From: Chitinophaga varians
Lineage (GTDB): Bacteria > Bacteroidota > Bacteroidia > Chitinophagales > Chitinophagaceae
DNA length: 64,000 nucleotides
Assembly (NCBI RefSeq): GCF_014529945.1
Contig: NZ_JACVFB010000002.1
Location: 1,364,001-1,428,000 of the forward strand
Direction: 5' to 3'
Below are positions 1-8,428 of this stretch, in pieces. The notes beneath the pieces are model-generated. The model worked only from the letters and a program-made list of their open reading frames with translations, had not been told where the DNA came from and made no database searches. How positions within the stretch are numbered: position 1 is the stretch's first letter; every line of letters begins with the position of its first letter. The position numbers and the translations under genes are program-made.

Positions 1-1
1 A

Positions 2-307
2 GGCGGCCGGTTGAAAGTGTCCAAACGGATCGGCATTGTGGCGGAGTACTTCTACCCGTTCCGCTCGCAGGCCAGCCGTGACTATTACAAATCACAGGGC
101 ATCACTTTCTATAACCCGCTGGGGGTGGGACTGGAAATAGAAACAGGGGGCCACGTGTTCCACATCAACTTTACCAACTCCTCCGCTATCCAGGAAACAC
201 AGTTTATTCCTGAAACCACCACATCGTGGTTGCAGGGACAGTTCCGCTGGGGTTTCAATATTTCCCGTAGATTTACGTTATTCGGGAAAAAGGATTGGAA
301 AAAATAA
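2..307 (+). CDS. DUF5777-like outer-membrane beta-barrel protein, C-terminal fragment
   Basis: The reading frame is open to the left window edge, so only the last ~101 residues are present and the start lies outside. The segment has alternating polar and hydrophobic stretches and an aromatic-rich C-terminus (GHVFHINFTNSS, then TTSWLQGQFRWGFNISRRFTLF), as expected for the last strands of a Bacteroidota barrel. I recognise the GHVFHINFTNSSAI..Q region as typical of DUF5777 proteins, which have no assigned function. The stop overlaps the start of the next ORF, suggesting coupled translation. Family assignment is by memory of the motif only. Confidence 0.6.
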   Translation, partial: GGRLKVSKRIGIVAEYFYPFRSQASRDYYKSQGITFYNPLGVGLEIETGGHVFHINFTNSSAIQETQFIPETTTSWLQGQFRWGFNISRRFTLFGKKDWKK

Positions 308-621
308 AATGCCGTATACAAGTTGATTCCGGACTGGCCCGCATTGCCGCCAAAGTGATGCGGGTAAAAGCAGTGGCCATGGTACTGGGGCGCACCATAC
401 ACCTATATGGGGCGTCCCGGTTGGAGTTTCTGGCCGATATAGCCTGGGTCAGGCACGAAGCCTGCCATGTGAGGCAGTACCGGCAGTATGGCATGATAGG
501 TTTCCTGGCCCGGTATCTGTATCAATCTGCCCGGTGGGGATATTATCATAATCCGCTGGAAGTGGCCGCCAGAAAGGCAGAAGCTGACCCGGGCATGCTG
601 GAGGGAATAGAAATTATTTAA
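295..621 (+). CDS. Small HExxH putative zinc metallopeptidase-like protein
   Basis: A 108-residue protein carrying HEACH at residues 54-58, the canonical zinc-binding HExxH signature, followed by a Gln/Tyr/Arg-rich helix and a downstream NPLEVAARKAEAD segment whose Glu could be a third ligand. This arrangement resembles small DUF4157-like domains. The first start after the preceding in-frame stop is TTG at 295, overlapping the upstream gene; ATG at 358 is an alternative that keeps HExxH. There is no signal peptide. Whether it is active as a peptidase cannot be judged from sequence; the substrate is unknown. Confidence 0.6.
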   Translation: MEKIKCRIQVDSGLARIAAKVMRVKAVAMVLGRTIHLYGASRLEFLADIAWVRHEACHVRQYRQYGMIGFLARYLYQSARWGYYHNPLEVAARKAEADPGMLEGIEII

Positions 622-704
622 AAAATCGTTAAAGTGTTGCGGAAAACATAATTTTTATACCCACTGGCTTTATTTTTCTTATTTTTACGTCAAAGGTTGA
701 TTTT

Positions 705-1091
705 ATGGTTAAGAAGGTAACAGAGGGAATCACTATCAGCGTGGAAACATTCTACCAGCCGGATTATTCTAATCCTATTGGAAGCGAATTCATGTTTGCT
801 TACCGCATCACCATTGAAAACAACAATACTTTCCCCATCAAATTACTGCGTCGCCACTGGTACATCATCGATTCCAACGGTACCCACCGCGAAGTGGAGG
901 GTGAAGGAGTTGTAGGCGTACAGCCACTATTGGCCCCCGGTGAGACTTATCAATATGTCTCGGGATCCAATCTCCGCACTGAAATAGGAAAGATGTACGG
1001 TACCTACCAAATGGAAAACCAACTGGATAAGAAAATCTTTGAAGTAAGGATTCCTGAATTCCAGATGGTTGTTCCCTTTAAGCTCAACTAA
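705..1091 (+). CDS. apaG: ApaG domain protein
   Basis: A 128-residue single-domain protein with the ApaG fold signature: N-terminal SVETFYQPDYS, FAYRITIENN, a LLRRHWYIIDSNG block, GEGVVGVQPLLAPGE and a C-terminal GTYQM strand. Length and motif order match the family. ApaG was named from cobalt/magnesium resistance studies and its domain also occurs in F-box proteins; its biochemical role remains poorly defined. It converges on gldB with only three bases between stop codons and no visible terminator. Confidence 0.95.
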   Translation: MVKKVTEGITISVETFYQPDYSNPIGSEFMFAYRITIENNNTFPIKLLRRHWYIIDSNGTHREVEGEGVVGVQPLLAPGETYQYVSGSNLRTEIGKMYGTYQMENQLDKKIFEVRIPEFQMVVPFKLN

Positions 1092-1094
1092 TCT

Positions 1095-2123
1095 TTACGG
1101 TCTGTACTTAGACGCCTTGAATATTTCCAGTAGATTTTTCGACTCCATCAATTGCTGAACGCTGACGTCAGCATGTTTTTCCATGTATTTGTTCACGATC
1201 TCGTAGCCCACGAAGTATCCGATTTTTCCGGGAGATCCTTCAGGCATGCCCTGGGTGGCCGGTGCATCGTTCATGAAAAGATTGATCTGTTGCCAGTCTG
1301 TTGTGTATAACAGGTTGTTCTGTACAAAAAACTGCCAGACCAGCTTTTCATTATCACGACACCACTGCAGCTGCTCCTTCGTATAGCCGAAACGGATAGA
1401 GTCGGGCGTATTGGGAAGGACTTTGGAGAGGAAATACTGTTGTTTGCCGGCCTCGATCATCTGCTCCAGCAGGCCGCCACCATTGCGGGGCGCCGGATAC
1501 AACTGCTGTTGCAGCACCTGCATACAGTTGGTTGTGATATATTCCGGTGCAAAACGGCGGATCATATAGTCGGGATAGTCCGGTATCTGGGCGTAAGGGG
1601 CAAAATCGGCTCCCATGTACATGTCCAGGCCTATCCCCAGAATGGAGTCGATCGTAATGGCACCATAATTGGCAATACCGGAGGTGAAAGTAACTACTTT
1701 GGGGGGATGAAAAGCAGGGATGTAGTATTTCGTATAGCGAAAAGCCTCTTCCAGCTGTTTTTGCAGCGTGCCGCCGCCGGCATATTTTTGAGACACGGCG
1801 GTCTCCAGTTGCCGGAAATCGCGGTTGGTCAGGAAAAGCCGCAGCTGACGCTGTACCTCCTGGCTGCTGTCGGTATAAGCGCCGAAGTTCATGATCTCTG
1901 AGATGTAGATGGGCATGAAAAGCGGATAAGCCTGGTGCAGTCGGGACATGCCCGGTTGAATATCGTTGGTGTCGATCGTAAACAGCGCCGAATCGAACCG
2001 CTGGATACTAACGTTCATGGGTATATGGCTTACGTCCGGCGTTTTATTGCCGGTGTTGCAGGCGTACAGTAACAGTGCCGCGAGGCAGCCGGTCAGCAGG
2101 GAATATGTAGGGTTGTTTCGCAT
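1095..2123 (-). CDS. gldB: Gliding motility-type lipoprotein GldB
   Basis: A 342-residue protein with a signal peptide ending in a lipobox (LLLYAC, Cys22) and GldB-family features: IQRFDSALFTID near the N-terminus, PLFMPIYISEIMNFG, and a C-terminal GYFVGYEIVNKYM segment. GldB is an inner-membrane lipoprotein first found in Flavobacterium gliding mutants, but it is conserved in many non-gliding Bacteroidota. The usual neighbour gldC is not next to it; a PorT-like barrel and nadE lie beyond a divergent intergenic palindrome. Confidence 0.9.
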   Translation of the reverse strand: MRNNPTYSLLTGCLAALLLYACNTGNKTPDVSHIPMNVSIQRFDSALFTIDTNDIQPGMSRLHQAYPLFMPIYISEIMNFGAYTDSSQEVQRQLRLFLTNRDFRQLETAVSQKYAGGGTLQKQLEEAFRYTKYYIPAFHPPKVVTFTSGIANYGAITIDSILGIGLDMYMGADFAPYAQIPDYPDYMIRRFAPEYITTNCMQVLQQQLYPAPRNGGGLLEQMIEAGKQQYFLSKVLPNTPDSIRFGYTKEQLQWCRDNEKLVWQFFVQNNLLYTTDWQQINLFMNDAPATQGMPEGSPGKIGYFVGYEIVNKYMEKHADVSVQQLMESKNLLEIFKASKYRP

Positions 2124-2130
2124 TCAGTAA

Positions 2131-2245
2131 AATTACGAATTACAGATTACGAATTACGAATTGAGGGTTGTTTATTAGGCTATTACTTAGTAAACGGTCT
2201 TGTAATGAGTTCACCTTCGTAATTCGTAATCCGTAATTCGTAATT
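2131..2245. repeat. Family A intergenic palindrome, copy 1 (7-bp phased arms)
   Basis: The left arm (2131-2162) is built of the 7-bp word AATTACG and its variants. The right arm (2216-2245) is its inverted copy, matching at 29 of 30 positions. The centre contains GAGGG just inside the left arm and TACTTAGTAAAC, both shared with copy 2. It fills the divergent space between gldB and the PorT-like gene, so it may hold or affect both promoters. Related copies are at 8427-8535 and 47805-47905. Confidence 0.85.
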
Positions 2246-2269
2246 GATTTTCGTAATTTCATCGTTAAA

Positions 2270-2962
2270 ATGAATCATATGAAGCGGTTTTTTTTGCTGG
2301 CATTAACATTAGGGATAGCAACAGCAGGGATGGCACAGAGCGGACGGGGTGACTTTACCCGCAAAGTGCGGCTGGGCTTTAAACTAGATCCGATGATCTC
2401 GATACTGAAGCCGCAGGAATCGGGGGTGAGCCGCAACAGCTCCAAAGCAGGGCTGGGTTTTGGGCTGATGGCCGATTTTAGCCTGAACGAAGCCGGTAAC
2501 TATGCGCTGGCCTCAGGATTTAACGTGGTGCTGGGCGGTAGTAAACTAAAATATGATGCCGGCAAAGGATTAGGCGATTTTAAGGCCAATCCGGCAGAAT
2601 ACAATATGAAACTCACTTACATTGAGATACCACTGGCGCTGAAGCTGAAAACCACGTCGTCCAACGACCTTAATTTCTGGGGACAGTTCGGTACCTATTT
2701 CGCTTTCCCGGTAAGCGGAAGGGCGGATGTCATCTCCCTGAATGAAACACATGACAGGGTAAACATACTGCCGGAAATGAACCGCATCAATATCGGCATG
2801 CTGATCGGCGCCGGCGTGGAATACCCGCTGGGAGAAACCCTCACCGGCATTATCGGCCTCACCTACCAGAACGGCTTCGTGGACGTTACCCGAAATGCTA
2901 AATGGAACGATGGTAAGGTAAATATGAATAGCTTTGCGCTGCGGCTGGGCGTATATTTTTAA
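2270..2962 (+). CDS. PorT-family outer-membrane beta-barrel protein
   Basis: A 230-residue protein with a Sec signal peptide (MKRFFLLALTLGIATAGMAQ from the second Met) and a body of alternating strands ending in the hydrophobic FALRLGVYF typical of a terminal barrel strand. It matches the general PorT / outer-membrane-protein-beta-barrel type of Bacteroidota; PorT itself is a T9SS-related protein, but many homologues have no known role. Start 2270 (MNHMKRFF) or 2279 are both possible, the latter giving a cleaner signal peptide. nadE follows after 30 bases. Confidence 0.75.
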   Translation: MNHMKRFFLLALTLGIATAGMAQSGRGDFTRKVRLGFKLDPMISILKPQESGVSRNSSKAGLGFGLMADFSLNEAGNYALASGFNVVLGGSKLKYDAGKGLGDFKANPAEYNMKLTYIEIPLALKLKTTSSNDLNFWGQFGTYFAFPVSGRADVISLNETHDRVNILPEMNRINIGMLIGAGVEYPLGETLTGIIGLTYQNGFVDVTRNAKWNDGKVNMNSFALRLGVYF

Positions 2963-2992
2963 CAACAGCCGATCTAAACTTTTTTCAAGGGT

Positions 2993-4660
2993 ATGAAAAT
3001 TATACTGGCACAACAGAACTATCATATAGGCAATTTTGAACACAATACACAGAAGATCATTGAAGGAATAGCAGCAGCTAAGGCACAGGGCGCAGACCTG
3101 GTGGTGTTTTCTGAACTGTGTATATGTGGTTATCCTCCGCGTGATTTCCTGGAGTTTGAAGATTTTATCCTGCAGTGTTATCACGCCATAGACGTGATCA
3201 AAGCACATACGCAGGATATCGCCGTGCTGGTAGGCTGCCCTGCCCGCAATCCGCAACGGGAAGGCAAGGACCTGTTCAACGCAGCCTGGTTCCTGCATGA
3301 AGGGGAAGTAAAGCAGGTAGTACACAAAACCCTGCTTCCCACCTATGATGTTTTCGATGAATATCGCTATTTCGAGCCGTCTTACGAGTGGAACATCATT
3401 CCGTTTAAAGGGAAAAAACTGGCGGTGACCATCTGTGAAGACATCTGGAACCTGGGCGATAACCCGCTGTACCGCATCTGCCCTATGGATATGCTGATGG
3501 GACAAGAGCCGGATGTGATGATCAACCTCTCCGCTTCTCCGTTTGATTACGATCATGATGAAGACCGTAAAGAGATCATCCGTGCCAATGTGCTGAAATA
3601 TAAGCTGCCCATGTATTACTGCAATACGGTGGGCTCTCAGACAGAAATCGTATTTGACGGCGGTTCTCTGATCTTCGATGCTGCCGGCAACGTGGCGAAG
3701 GTGCTGCCCTACTTCACCGAAGCGATGGGTGGTATGGACCTGGAAGACCTGCTCTCCAAAGGCGAGGCTCCTGCCGAAATGGTGACTTTCACCCCGCTGA
3801 CAGAATTATTGTTCGATCACAACATTAACCGGATATACGATGCGCTGGTGCTGGGCATCCGTGATTATTTCACCAAGATGGGCTTCAAAAAGGCCATCCT
3901 GGGCTCTTCCGGCGGTATCGACAGCGCTGTGACCCTCGCCATTGCCTGCGATGCGCTGGGCAGCGAGAACGTGCGCGCCGTGCTGATGCCTTCTCCCTAT
4001 TCTACCGAACACTCTGTAGATGATGCCGTGGCGTTGTCCAAAAACCTGAACAATCCTTACGACATTATCCGCATCAACGATATCTACGAAAGCTTCCTGA
4101 CCACGCTGGAGCCGTATTTCAAAGGACTGCCCTTTAATGTGGCAGAAGAAAATACCCAGTCCCGCATCCGCGGTAACCTGCTGATGGGGCTTTCCAACAA
4201 ATTCGGATATATTTTGTTGAATACTTCCAATAAAAGTGAGCTGTCTACCGGCTACGGCACCCTTTACGGCGATATGGCCGGCGGGCTGTCTGTACTGGGC
4301 GATGTTTACAAAATGCAGGTATACGCGCTCGCGCGGTACATCAACCGGGATAAAGAGATCATTCCGGTAAATATCATTGACAAGGCCCCTTCTGCAGAGC
4401 TGCGCCCTAATCAAAAGGACAGCGACAGCCTGCCGGACTATACGGTGCTGGACAGATTACTGTACCAGTACATCGAACGCCGTCAGGGACCTAAAGAAAT
4501 TATTGCTCAGGGATTTGACTCCGCTTTGGTTTCGCGGGCCTTAAAGATGGTCAACACCAATGAATATAAAAGGAATCAATTCTGCCCTATCATCCGTGTA
4601 TCTTCAAAAGCCTTTGGTGTGGGTCGCAGGATACCGATAGTAGGTAAATATCTCAGCTAA
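2993..4660 (+). CDS. nadE: Glutamine-dependent NAD+ synthase
   Basis: A 555-residue two-domain enzyme. The N-terminal nitrilase-type glutaminase domain (about residues 1-250) has the Glu-Lys-Cys triad in FSELCICGYPP, HKTLLPTYDVFDE and TICEDIW. The C-terminal ammonia-dependent NAD synthetase domain begins near residue 280 and has the ATP-binding P-loop GSSGGIDSAV, then NTSNKSELSTGYGTLYGD and a PSAELRPNQKDSDSLPDY deamido-NAD region. It converts nicotinate adenine dinucleotide to NAD+ using glutamine and ATP in the cytoplasm. Length is normal for the two-domain form. Confidence 0.97.
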   Translation: MKIILAQQNYHIGNFEHNTQKIIEGIAAAKAQGADLVVFSELCICGYPPRDFLEFEDFILQCYHAIDVIKAHTQDIAVLVGCPARNPQREGKDLFNAAWFLHEGEVKQVVHKTLLPTYDVFDEYRYFEPSYEWNIIPFKGKKLAVTICEDIWNLGDNPLYRICPMDMLMGQEPDVMINLSASPFDYDHDEDRKEIIRANVLKYKLPMYYCNTVGSQTEIVFDGGSLIFDAAGNVAKVLPYFTEAMGGMDLEDLLSKGEAPAEMVTFTPLTELLFDHNINRIYDALVLGIRDYFTKMGFKKAILGSSGGIDSAVTLAIACDALGSENVRAVLMPSPYSTEHSVDDAVALSKNLNNPYDIIRINDIYESFLTTLEPYFKGLPFNVAEENTQSRIRGNLLMGLSNKFGYILLNTSNKSELSTGYGTLYGDMAGGLSVLGDVYKMQVYALARYINRDKEIIPVNIIDKAPSAELRPNQKDSDSLPDYTVLDRLLYQYIERRQGPKEIIAQGFDSALVSRALKMVNTNEYKRNQFCPIIRVSSKAFGVGRRIPIVGKYLS

Positions 4661-4672
4661 ATGCTATTTTTC

Positions 4673-4680
4673 TATCTTTG
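4673..4680 (+). promoter_or_regulatory. Putative -7 box of the serS promoter
   Basis: TATCTTTG matches the Bacteroidota sigma-ABfrA -7 consensus TAnnTTTG exactly and ends 23 bases before the serS ATG. A clear -33 TTTG element is not obvious upstream. Assigned by consensus match only. Confidence 0.5.
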
Positions 4681-4703
4681 AGCAAATTTTTTAATAATAC
4701 AAC

Positions 4704-5975
4704 ATGTTACAAGTACCGTTTATACGTCAAAATAAAGAACTGGTATTAGAGCGTCTCGCCCTGAAAAACTTTAAAGAAACAAACCTGGTCGACGACGTGC
4801 TGGCACTGGACGACAAGCGTAAGCGCCTTACCCAGGAATATGATGAAACACAAGCGCAGGTAAACAGTCTCTCCAAAGAGATCGGTAAACTGATGGCGCA
4901 GGGTAAAAAAGAAGAAGGTGAAGCACAACGTGCTGCCGTAAACGCCCTGAAAGAGAAGCTGGGACCGGTGAATGAAGAGCTGAACGCTACCGAAAAAGCA
5001 CTGCACGATACCCTGGTAAAGCTGCCTAACCTGCCTGCTGCCATCGTTCCTCCCGGCAAAACACCGGAAGAGAACGTGGAAGTGCGCCGTGGTGGCGATA
5101 TCCCTACGCTGGCCGCTGATGCGGTGCCTCACTGGGACCTCGCAAAAAAATACCAGCTGATCGATTTCGAACTGGGTAATAAAATCACCGGCAGCGGCTT
5201 CCCTGTTTTCCAGAAACAAGGCGCCCGGCTGCAACGTGCGATGATACAGTATTTCCTGGACTTTAACCTGGATAACGGGTATACGGAATACGCTCCTCCT
5301 TACCTGGTAAACGAAGCGTCTGCCTTTGGCACCGGCCAGCTGCCCGACAAAGAAGGACAGATGTACCATGCTACAGAGGACAACTATTTCCTGATCCCGA
5401 CAGCAGAAGTACCGCTGACCAACATCTACCGCGATGAAATCGTGAAAGATACTGACCTGCCGATCAGAATGACCGGTTATACCCCCTGCTTCCGCCGTGA
5501 AGCCGGTTCTTATGGTAAAGACGTACGTGGCCTTAACAGGGTGCACCAGTTTGATAAAGTTGAGCTGGTACAGATCGTACATCCGGAGAAATCTTACGAA
5601 GCGCTGGACGAAATGGTAGCGCATGTGGAAAAGCTGCTCAACAGTCTTCAGCTGCCTTACCGCATTCTGCGGCTGTGTGGCGGTGATATGAGTTTTGCGT
5701 CTGCCATTACCTACGATTTTGAAGTGTACAGCGCAGCGCAGCAGAAATGGCTGGAGGTGAGCTCTGTATCTAATTTCGAGACCTACCAGACCAACCGCAT
5801 GAAGATCCGTTTCAAGGAAGCCAATGGCAAGCCGCAGCTGACCCATTCCCTGAATGGCAGCTCTTTGGCCCTGCCCCGTATCATGGCTTGTGTGCTGGAA
5901 AACAACCAGACAGAAGCGGGTATTCCGTTGCCGGCAGTACTGCACCGTTATTTCGGCGCAGACAAAATTGCATAA
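4704..5975 (+). CDS. serS: Seryl-tRNA synthetase
   Basis: A 423-residue class II synthetase. The first ~110 residues form the long coiled-coil tRNA-binding arm (DDKRKRLTQEYDETQAQVNS onward). The catalytic domain has motif 2 (FRREAGSYGKDVRGLNR) and motif 3 (NGSSLALPRIMACVLENNQ). It charges tRNA-Ser and tRNA-Sec with serine. Length is standard. It has its own promoter box upstream and a strong intrinsic terminator immediately after the stop. Confidence 0.98.
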   Translation: MLQVPFIRQNKELVLERLALKNFKETNLVDDVLALDDKRKRLTQEYDETQAQVNSLSKEIGKLMAQGKKEEGEAQRAAVNALKEKLGPVNEELNATEKALHDTLVKLPNLPAAIVPPGKTPEENVEVRRGGDIPTLAADAVPHWDLAKKYQLIDFELGNKITGSGFPVFQKQGARLQRAMIQYFLDFNLDNGYTEYAPPYLVNEASAFGTGQLPDKEGQMYHATEDNYFLIPTAEVPLTNIYRDEIVKDTDLPIRMTGYTPCFRREAGSYGKDVRGLNRVHQFDKVELVQIVHPEKSYEALDEMVAHVEKLLNSLQLPYRILRLCGGDMSFASAITYDFEVYSAAQQKWLEVSSVSNFETYQTNRMKIRFKEANGKPQLTHSLNGSSLALPRIMACVLENNQTEAGIPLPAVLHRYFGADKIA

Positions 5976-6000
5976 ATACCATCTGTTTTTGATGATAAAG

Positions 6001-6028
6001 AGCAGCCCTAAACCGGCTGCTTTTTTTT
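6001..6028 (+). terminator. Intrinsic terminator after serS
   Basis: A 7-bp perfect stem AGCAGCC/GGCTGCT with a 7-base loop is followed by eight T residues. It ends just before the GNAT gene start at 6040 and closes the serS transcript. Confidence 0.85.
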
Positions 6029-6039
6029 ATTTTCGTACC

Positions 6040-6582
6040 ATGAGACATTTTTTGCCCAACGGAGCAGAACTGATCATCCGGCCGCCGGTGGTGGAAGACG
6101 CCCTCGGCTTGCTGCGTAATTTCCAGCGGATGACGCAGGAAACAGATTTCCTGTTGTTCACCCCCGGAGAAGCCCTGGAGCTGAATGAAAAATCAGAAGA
6201 AGATTTTATCAAAACCTACCTGAAGAATCCTGACCAGCTGATGCTGGTGGCTATAGTAAATGATACGCTGGTAGGCTCTATCACCGTCAACCACAGTGGG
6301 TACTATAAAAGAGGCCATACCGCCGAAATGGGGATCGCCGTGGAACGCGCCTGGAGCGGGCTGGGCATCGGTCGCCGCCTGATGACCGCTATGCTGCGCT
6401 GGGCGGAACAACATGAAAAAATACAGCTCTTATACCTGCAGGTGTACGGCTCCAACGACAAAGCCATGCATCTCTATCGTAACTTCGGTTTCCTGGAATG
6501 CGGCCGTATGCCCTATGCCATACAACAGAAAGAAGGACAATATGTAGACCTGGTGACGATGTACCGCCGGGTAAAACCATGA
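6040..6582 (+). CDS. GNAT family N-acetyltransferase
   Basis: A 180-residue acetyltransferase. The frame is open further upstream into serS, but that part is antisense to sense and spans a terminator, so ATG 6040 (MRHFLPNGAELIIRPP) is chosen. Acetyl-CoA motif A is visible as the segment AVERAWSGLGIGRRLMTAML (the RxxGIGR loop), preceded by LVGSITVNHSG and followed by LQVYGSNDKAMHLYRNFGF. The pattern resembles RimL/SpeG-type small-molecule or ribosomal N-acetyltransferases; the acceptor is not predictable. moeB-like starts 18 bases downstream. Confidence 0.88.
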   Translation: MRHFLPNGAELIIRPPVVEDALGLLRNFQRMTQETDFLLFTPGEALELNEKSEEDFIKTYLKNPDQLMLVAIVNDTLVGSITVNHSGYYKRGHTAEMGIAVERAWSGLGIGRRLMTAMLRWAEQHEKIQLLYLQVYGSNDKAMHLYRNFGFLECGRMPYAIQQKEGQYVDLVTMYRRVKP

Positions 6583-6600
6583 TCATAAAGAGGATTTGTT

Positions 6601-7683
6601 ATGCAACGATATGACCGACAGACAAGACTGGAAGGCTTTGGCCCGGAAAAACAACGTTTATTGCAGGCCGCGTCCGTGCTGGTGATAGGTGCCGGCGGAC
6701 TGGGCGTGCCGGTATTGCAATATCTAACGGCAATGGGCATAGGAAAAATAGGCATTGTGGAGCATGATACCGTATCAATTACCAATCTGCAAAGGCAGGT
6801 GCTCTATCATACCGCCGATCAGGGGAAACCCAAACTGGCGCTGGCCGCAGCAAGGCTGCAGCAGCTGAATCCGGAGGTACAGCTGGTGCCTCACGATACC
6901 TGGCTTACAACGGATAATGCGCTGGACATCATCGGTGCTTATGACGTGGTGGTGGACTGTTCCGATAATTTTGGTACCCGTTATCTGGTAAACGATGCCT
7001 GCGTTATTGCCGGTAAACCGCTGGTATACGGCGCCATCTACAAATACGAAGGGCAGCTGAGTGTGTTTAACTACCAGGGCGGCGCCACCTATCGCTGTAT
7101 TTTCCCTGAAGCACCGGAGTCCGGCGAGATGCTGAATTGCAGCGAGATCGGTGTGCTGGGTGTATTGCCGGGCATCATTGGTTGTTATCAGGCCAACGAA
7201 GCGGTAAAGGTGATTACCGGTATTGGTACCCCGTTGAAAAATCAGCTGCTTACGATCGATACATTACATAATACACACCTTACTTTTAATATTACACCGG
7301 TAGCCGCCAATCAGCAGATCACGCATTTGGCAGACAACTACCAACAAACTGTTTGTGAAGTGAATAATCTGCAATCCCTGTCCGTAGAACAGCTACATCA
7401 GTGGCTACAGGAAGGTAATGTCCAACTGCTGGATGTGAGAGAAGACGACGAATGGGAAATCTGCCATCTGCCGCAGGCCATTCATATCCCTATGGGACAG
7501 GTACCGGGCCGTGTGAGCGACCTGCAGCCGGAGATGCCGTTGGCGGTGCTGTGCCATCATGGTATGCGCAGCCGGGCCGTGGGGCAGCGTTTGGTGGAGA
7601 TGGGCTTCAGGCAGGTGTATAATGTGGAAGGAGGTATTCATGCCTGGGCCTGCGCGATTGATGACCAGATGCAAACTTATTAA
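6601..7683 (+). CDS. moeB: MoeB/ThiF-type adenylyltransferase fused to rhodanese
   Basis: A 360-residue E1-like enzyme. The N-terminal ThiF domain has the nucleotide-binding GAGGLG at 30-35 and the crossover-loop region with RCIFPEAP and CSEIGVLGVLPG. The C-terminal rhodanese domain (about residues 265-355) has an active-site loop CHHGMRS. It would adenylate the C-terminal Gly-Gly of MoaD, and the rhodanese part could deliver sulfur to form the thiocarboxylate needed by molybdopterin synthase. The paired CxxC zinc motifs of E. coli MoeB are not visible, as in some other family members. The context of seven Moco genes supports the MoeB role over ThiF. Confidence 0.88.
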   Translation: MQRYDRQTRLEGFGPEKQRLLQAASVLVIGAGGLGVPVLQYLTAMGIGKIGIVEHDTVSITNLQRQVLYHTADQGKPKLALAAARLQQLNPEVQLVPHDTWLTTDNALDIIGAYDVVVDCSDNFGTRYLVNDACVIAGKPLVYGAIYKYEGQLSVFNYQGGATYRCIFPEAPESGEMLNCSEIGVLGVLPGIIGCYQANEAVKVITGIGTPLKNQLLTIDTLHNTHLTFNITPVAANQQITHLADNYQQTVCEVNNLQSLSVEQLHQWLQEGNVQLLDVREDDEWEICHLPQAIHIPMGQVPGRVSDLQPEMPLAVLCHHGMRSRAVGQRLVEMGFRQVYNVEGGIHAWACAIDDQMQTY

Positions 7684-7684
7684 T

Positions 7685-8428
7685 GTGACCATAGAACTCT
7701 GTCTCCTTTTTTTTCTGGTAGCGTTGGTGTATTCCGCAGCCGGTTTCGGCGGCGGTTCCAGCTATCTGGCAATCCTGGCCCTGTGGGGCATCGATTTTCA
7801 ACTGATGAAATCCACAGCGTTATTATGCAATGTGGCGGTGGTGGCGGGGGGCGTTTATCATTTCTATAAAAGTGGACATCTCCCCATGAAAAAGGCGCTC
7901 TTATTGTCTTTCGTGAGTGTGCCACTGGCTTTCGTAGGCAGCTATCTGCCGCTTAAGCAGGAGACTTTTTTCCTGTTGCTGGGTGTGGCGCTCACATTGG
8001 CAGCGGTGTTTATGTGTTACCGGCTATTCTTCGAGCGTAACCAGCAAACAGAAACCCTGCGGGAAGGCAACGGTGCCCTATATGGATGTATCGGCGGCGC
8101 CATTGGGCTGCTGTCCGGTATGACCGGCATCGGTGGCGGTATTTATCTGGCGCCGGTATTGCGGCTGGGCAAGTATGATACCGCTAAAAATGTAGCGGGA
8201 CTGAGCAGTTTCTTTATCCTTGTTAATTCCATCGCGGGGCTGCTGGGGCAGGCCGCTAAAAAAGCAATTGTCTTTGAACCTGCTTTCGCCGGACCGCTCC
8301 TATTGGCGGTGATCATCGGTGGGCAGATCGGTGCTCGGCTGAGTGCCCGTGTGCTGAAACCCAAATGGGTGGCCGGTGCTACGGCGGTGTTGATTTTGTA
8401 TGCAGGCGTCAGAATGCTCATCAAATAA
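7685..8428 (+). CDS. TauE/SafE family sulfite/anion exporter
   Basis: A multi-pass membrane protein of about 247 residues with the duplicated TauE/SafE pattern: VYSAAGFGGGSSYLA in the first half and LLSGMTGIGGGIYLAPVLR in the second. GTG 7685 gives the usual N-terminus running straight into the first helix; ATG 7661 and ATG 7640 are in frame inside the moeB-like gene, the latter preceded by AAGGAGG. Members export sulfite, sulfoacetate or other small organosulfur anions. Placement straight after a Moco gene is compatible with a sulfite or nitrate pathway, but no molybdoenzyme is in the window. The stop codon is formed partly by the palindrome that follows. Confidence 0.88.
   Translation: MTIELCLLFFLVALVYSAAGFGGGSSYLAILALWGIDFQLMKSTALLCNVAVVAGGVYHFYKSGHLPMKKALLLSFVSVPLAFVGSYLPLKQETFFLLLGVALTLAAVFMCYRLFFERNQQTETLREGNGALYGCIGGAIGLLSGMTGIGGGIYLAPVLRLGKYDTAKNVAGLSSFFILVNSIAGLLGQAAKKAIVFEPAFAGPLLLAVIIGGQIGARLSARVLKPKWVAGATAVLILYAGVRMLIK

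Noticed and set aside
2131..2245. Insertion sequence or MITE with terminal target duplications
   Set aside because: No transposase is in the window and no flanking target duplication could be seen; reported as a palindromic repeat only.
1095..2962. Complete gliding or type IX secretion cluster
   Set aside because: Only gldB and a generic PorT-like barrel are present; no gldK-N, sprA or porV-type genes.
4746..5945. A 399-residue ORF antisense to serS
   Set aside because: It lies fully opposite a clear seryl-tRNA synthetase and has no recognisable domain; it is a shadow of GC-biased codons.
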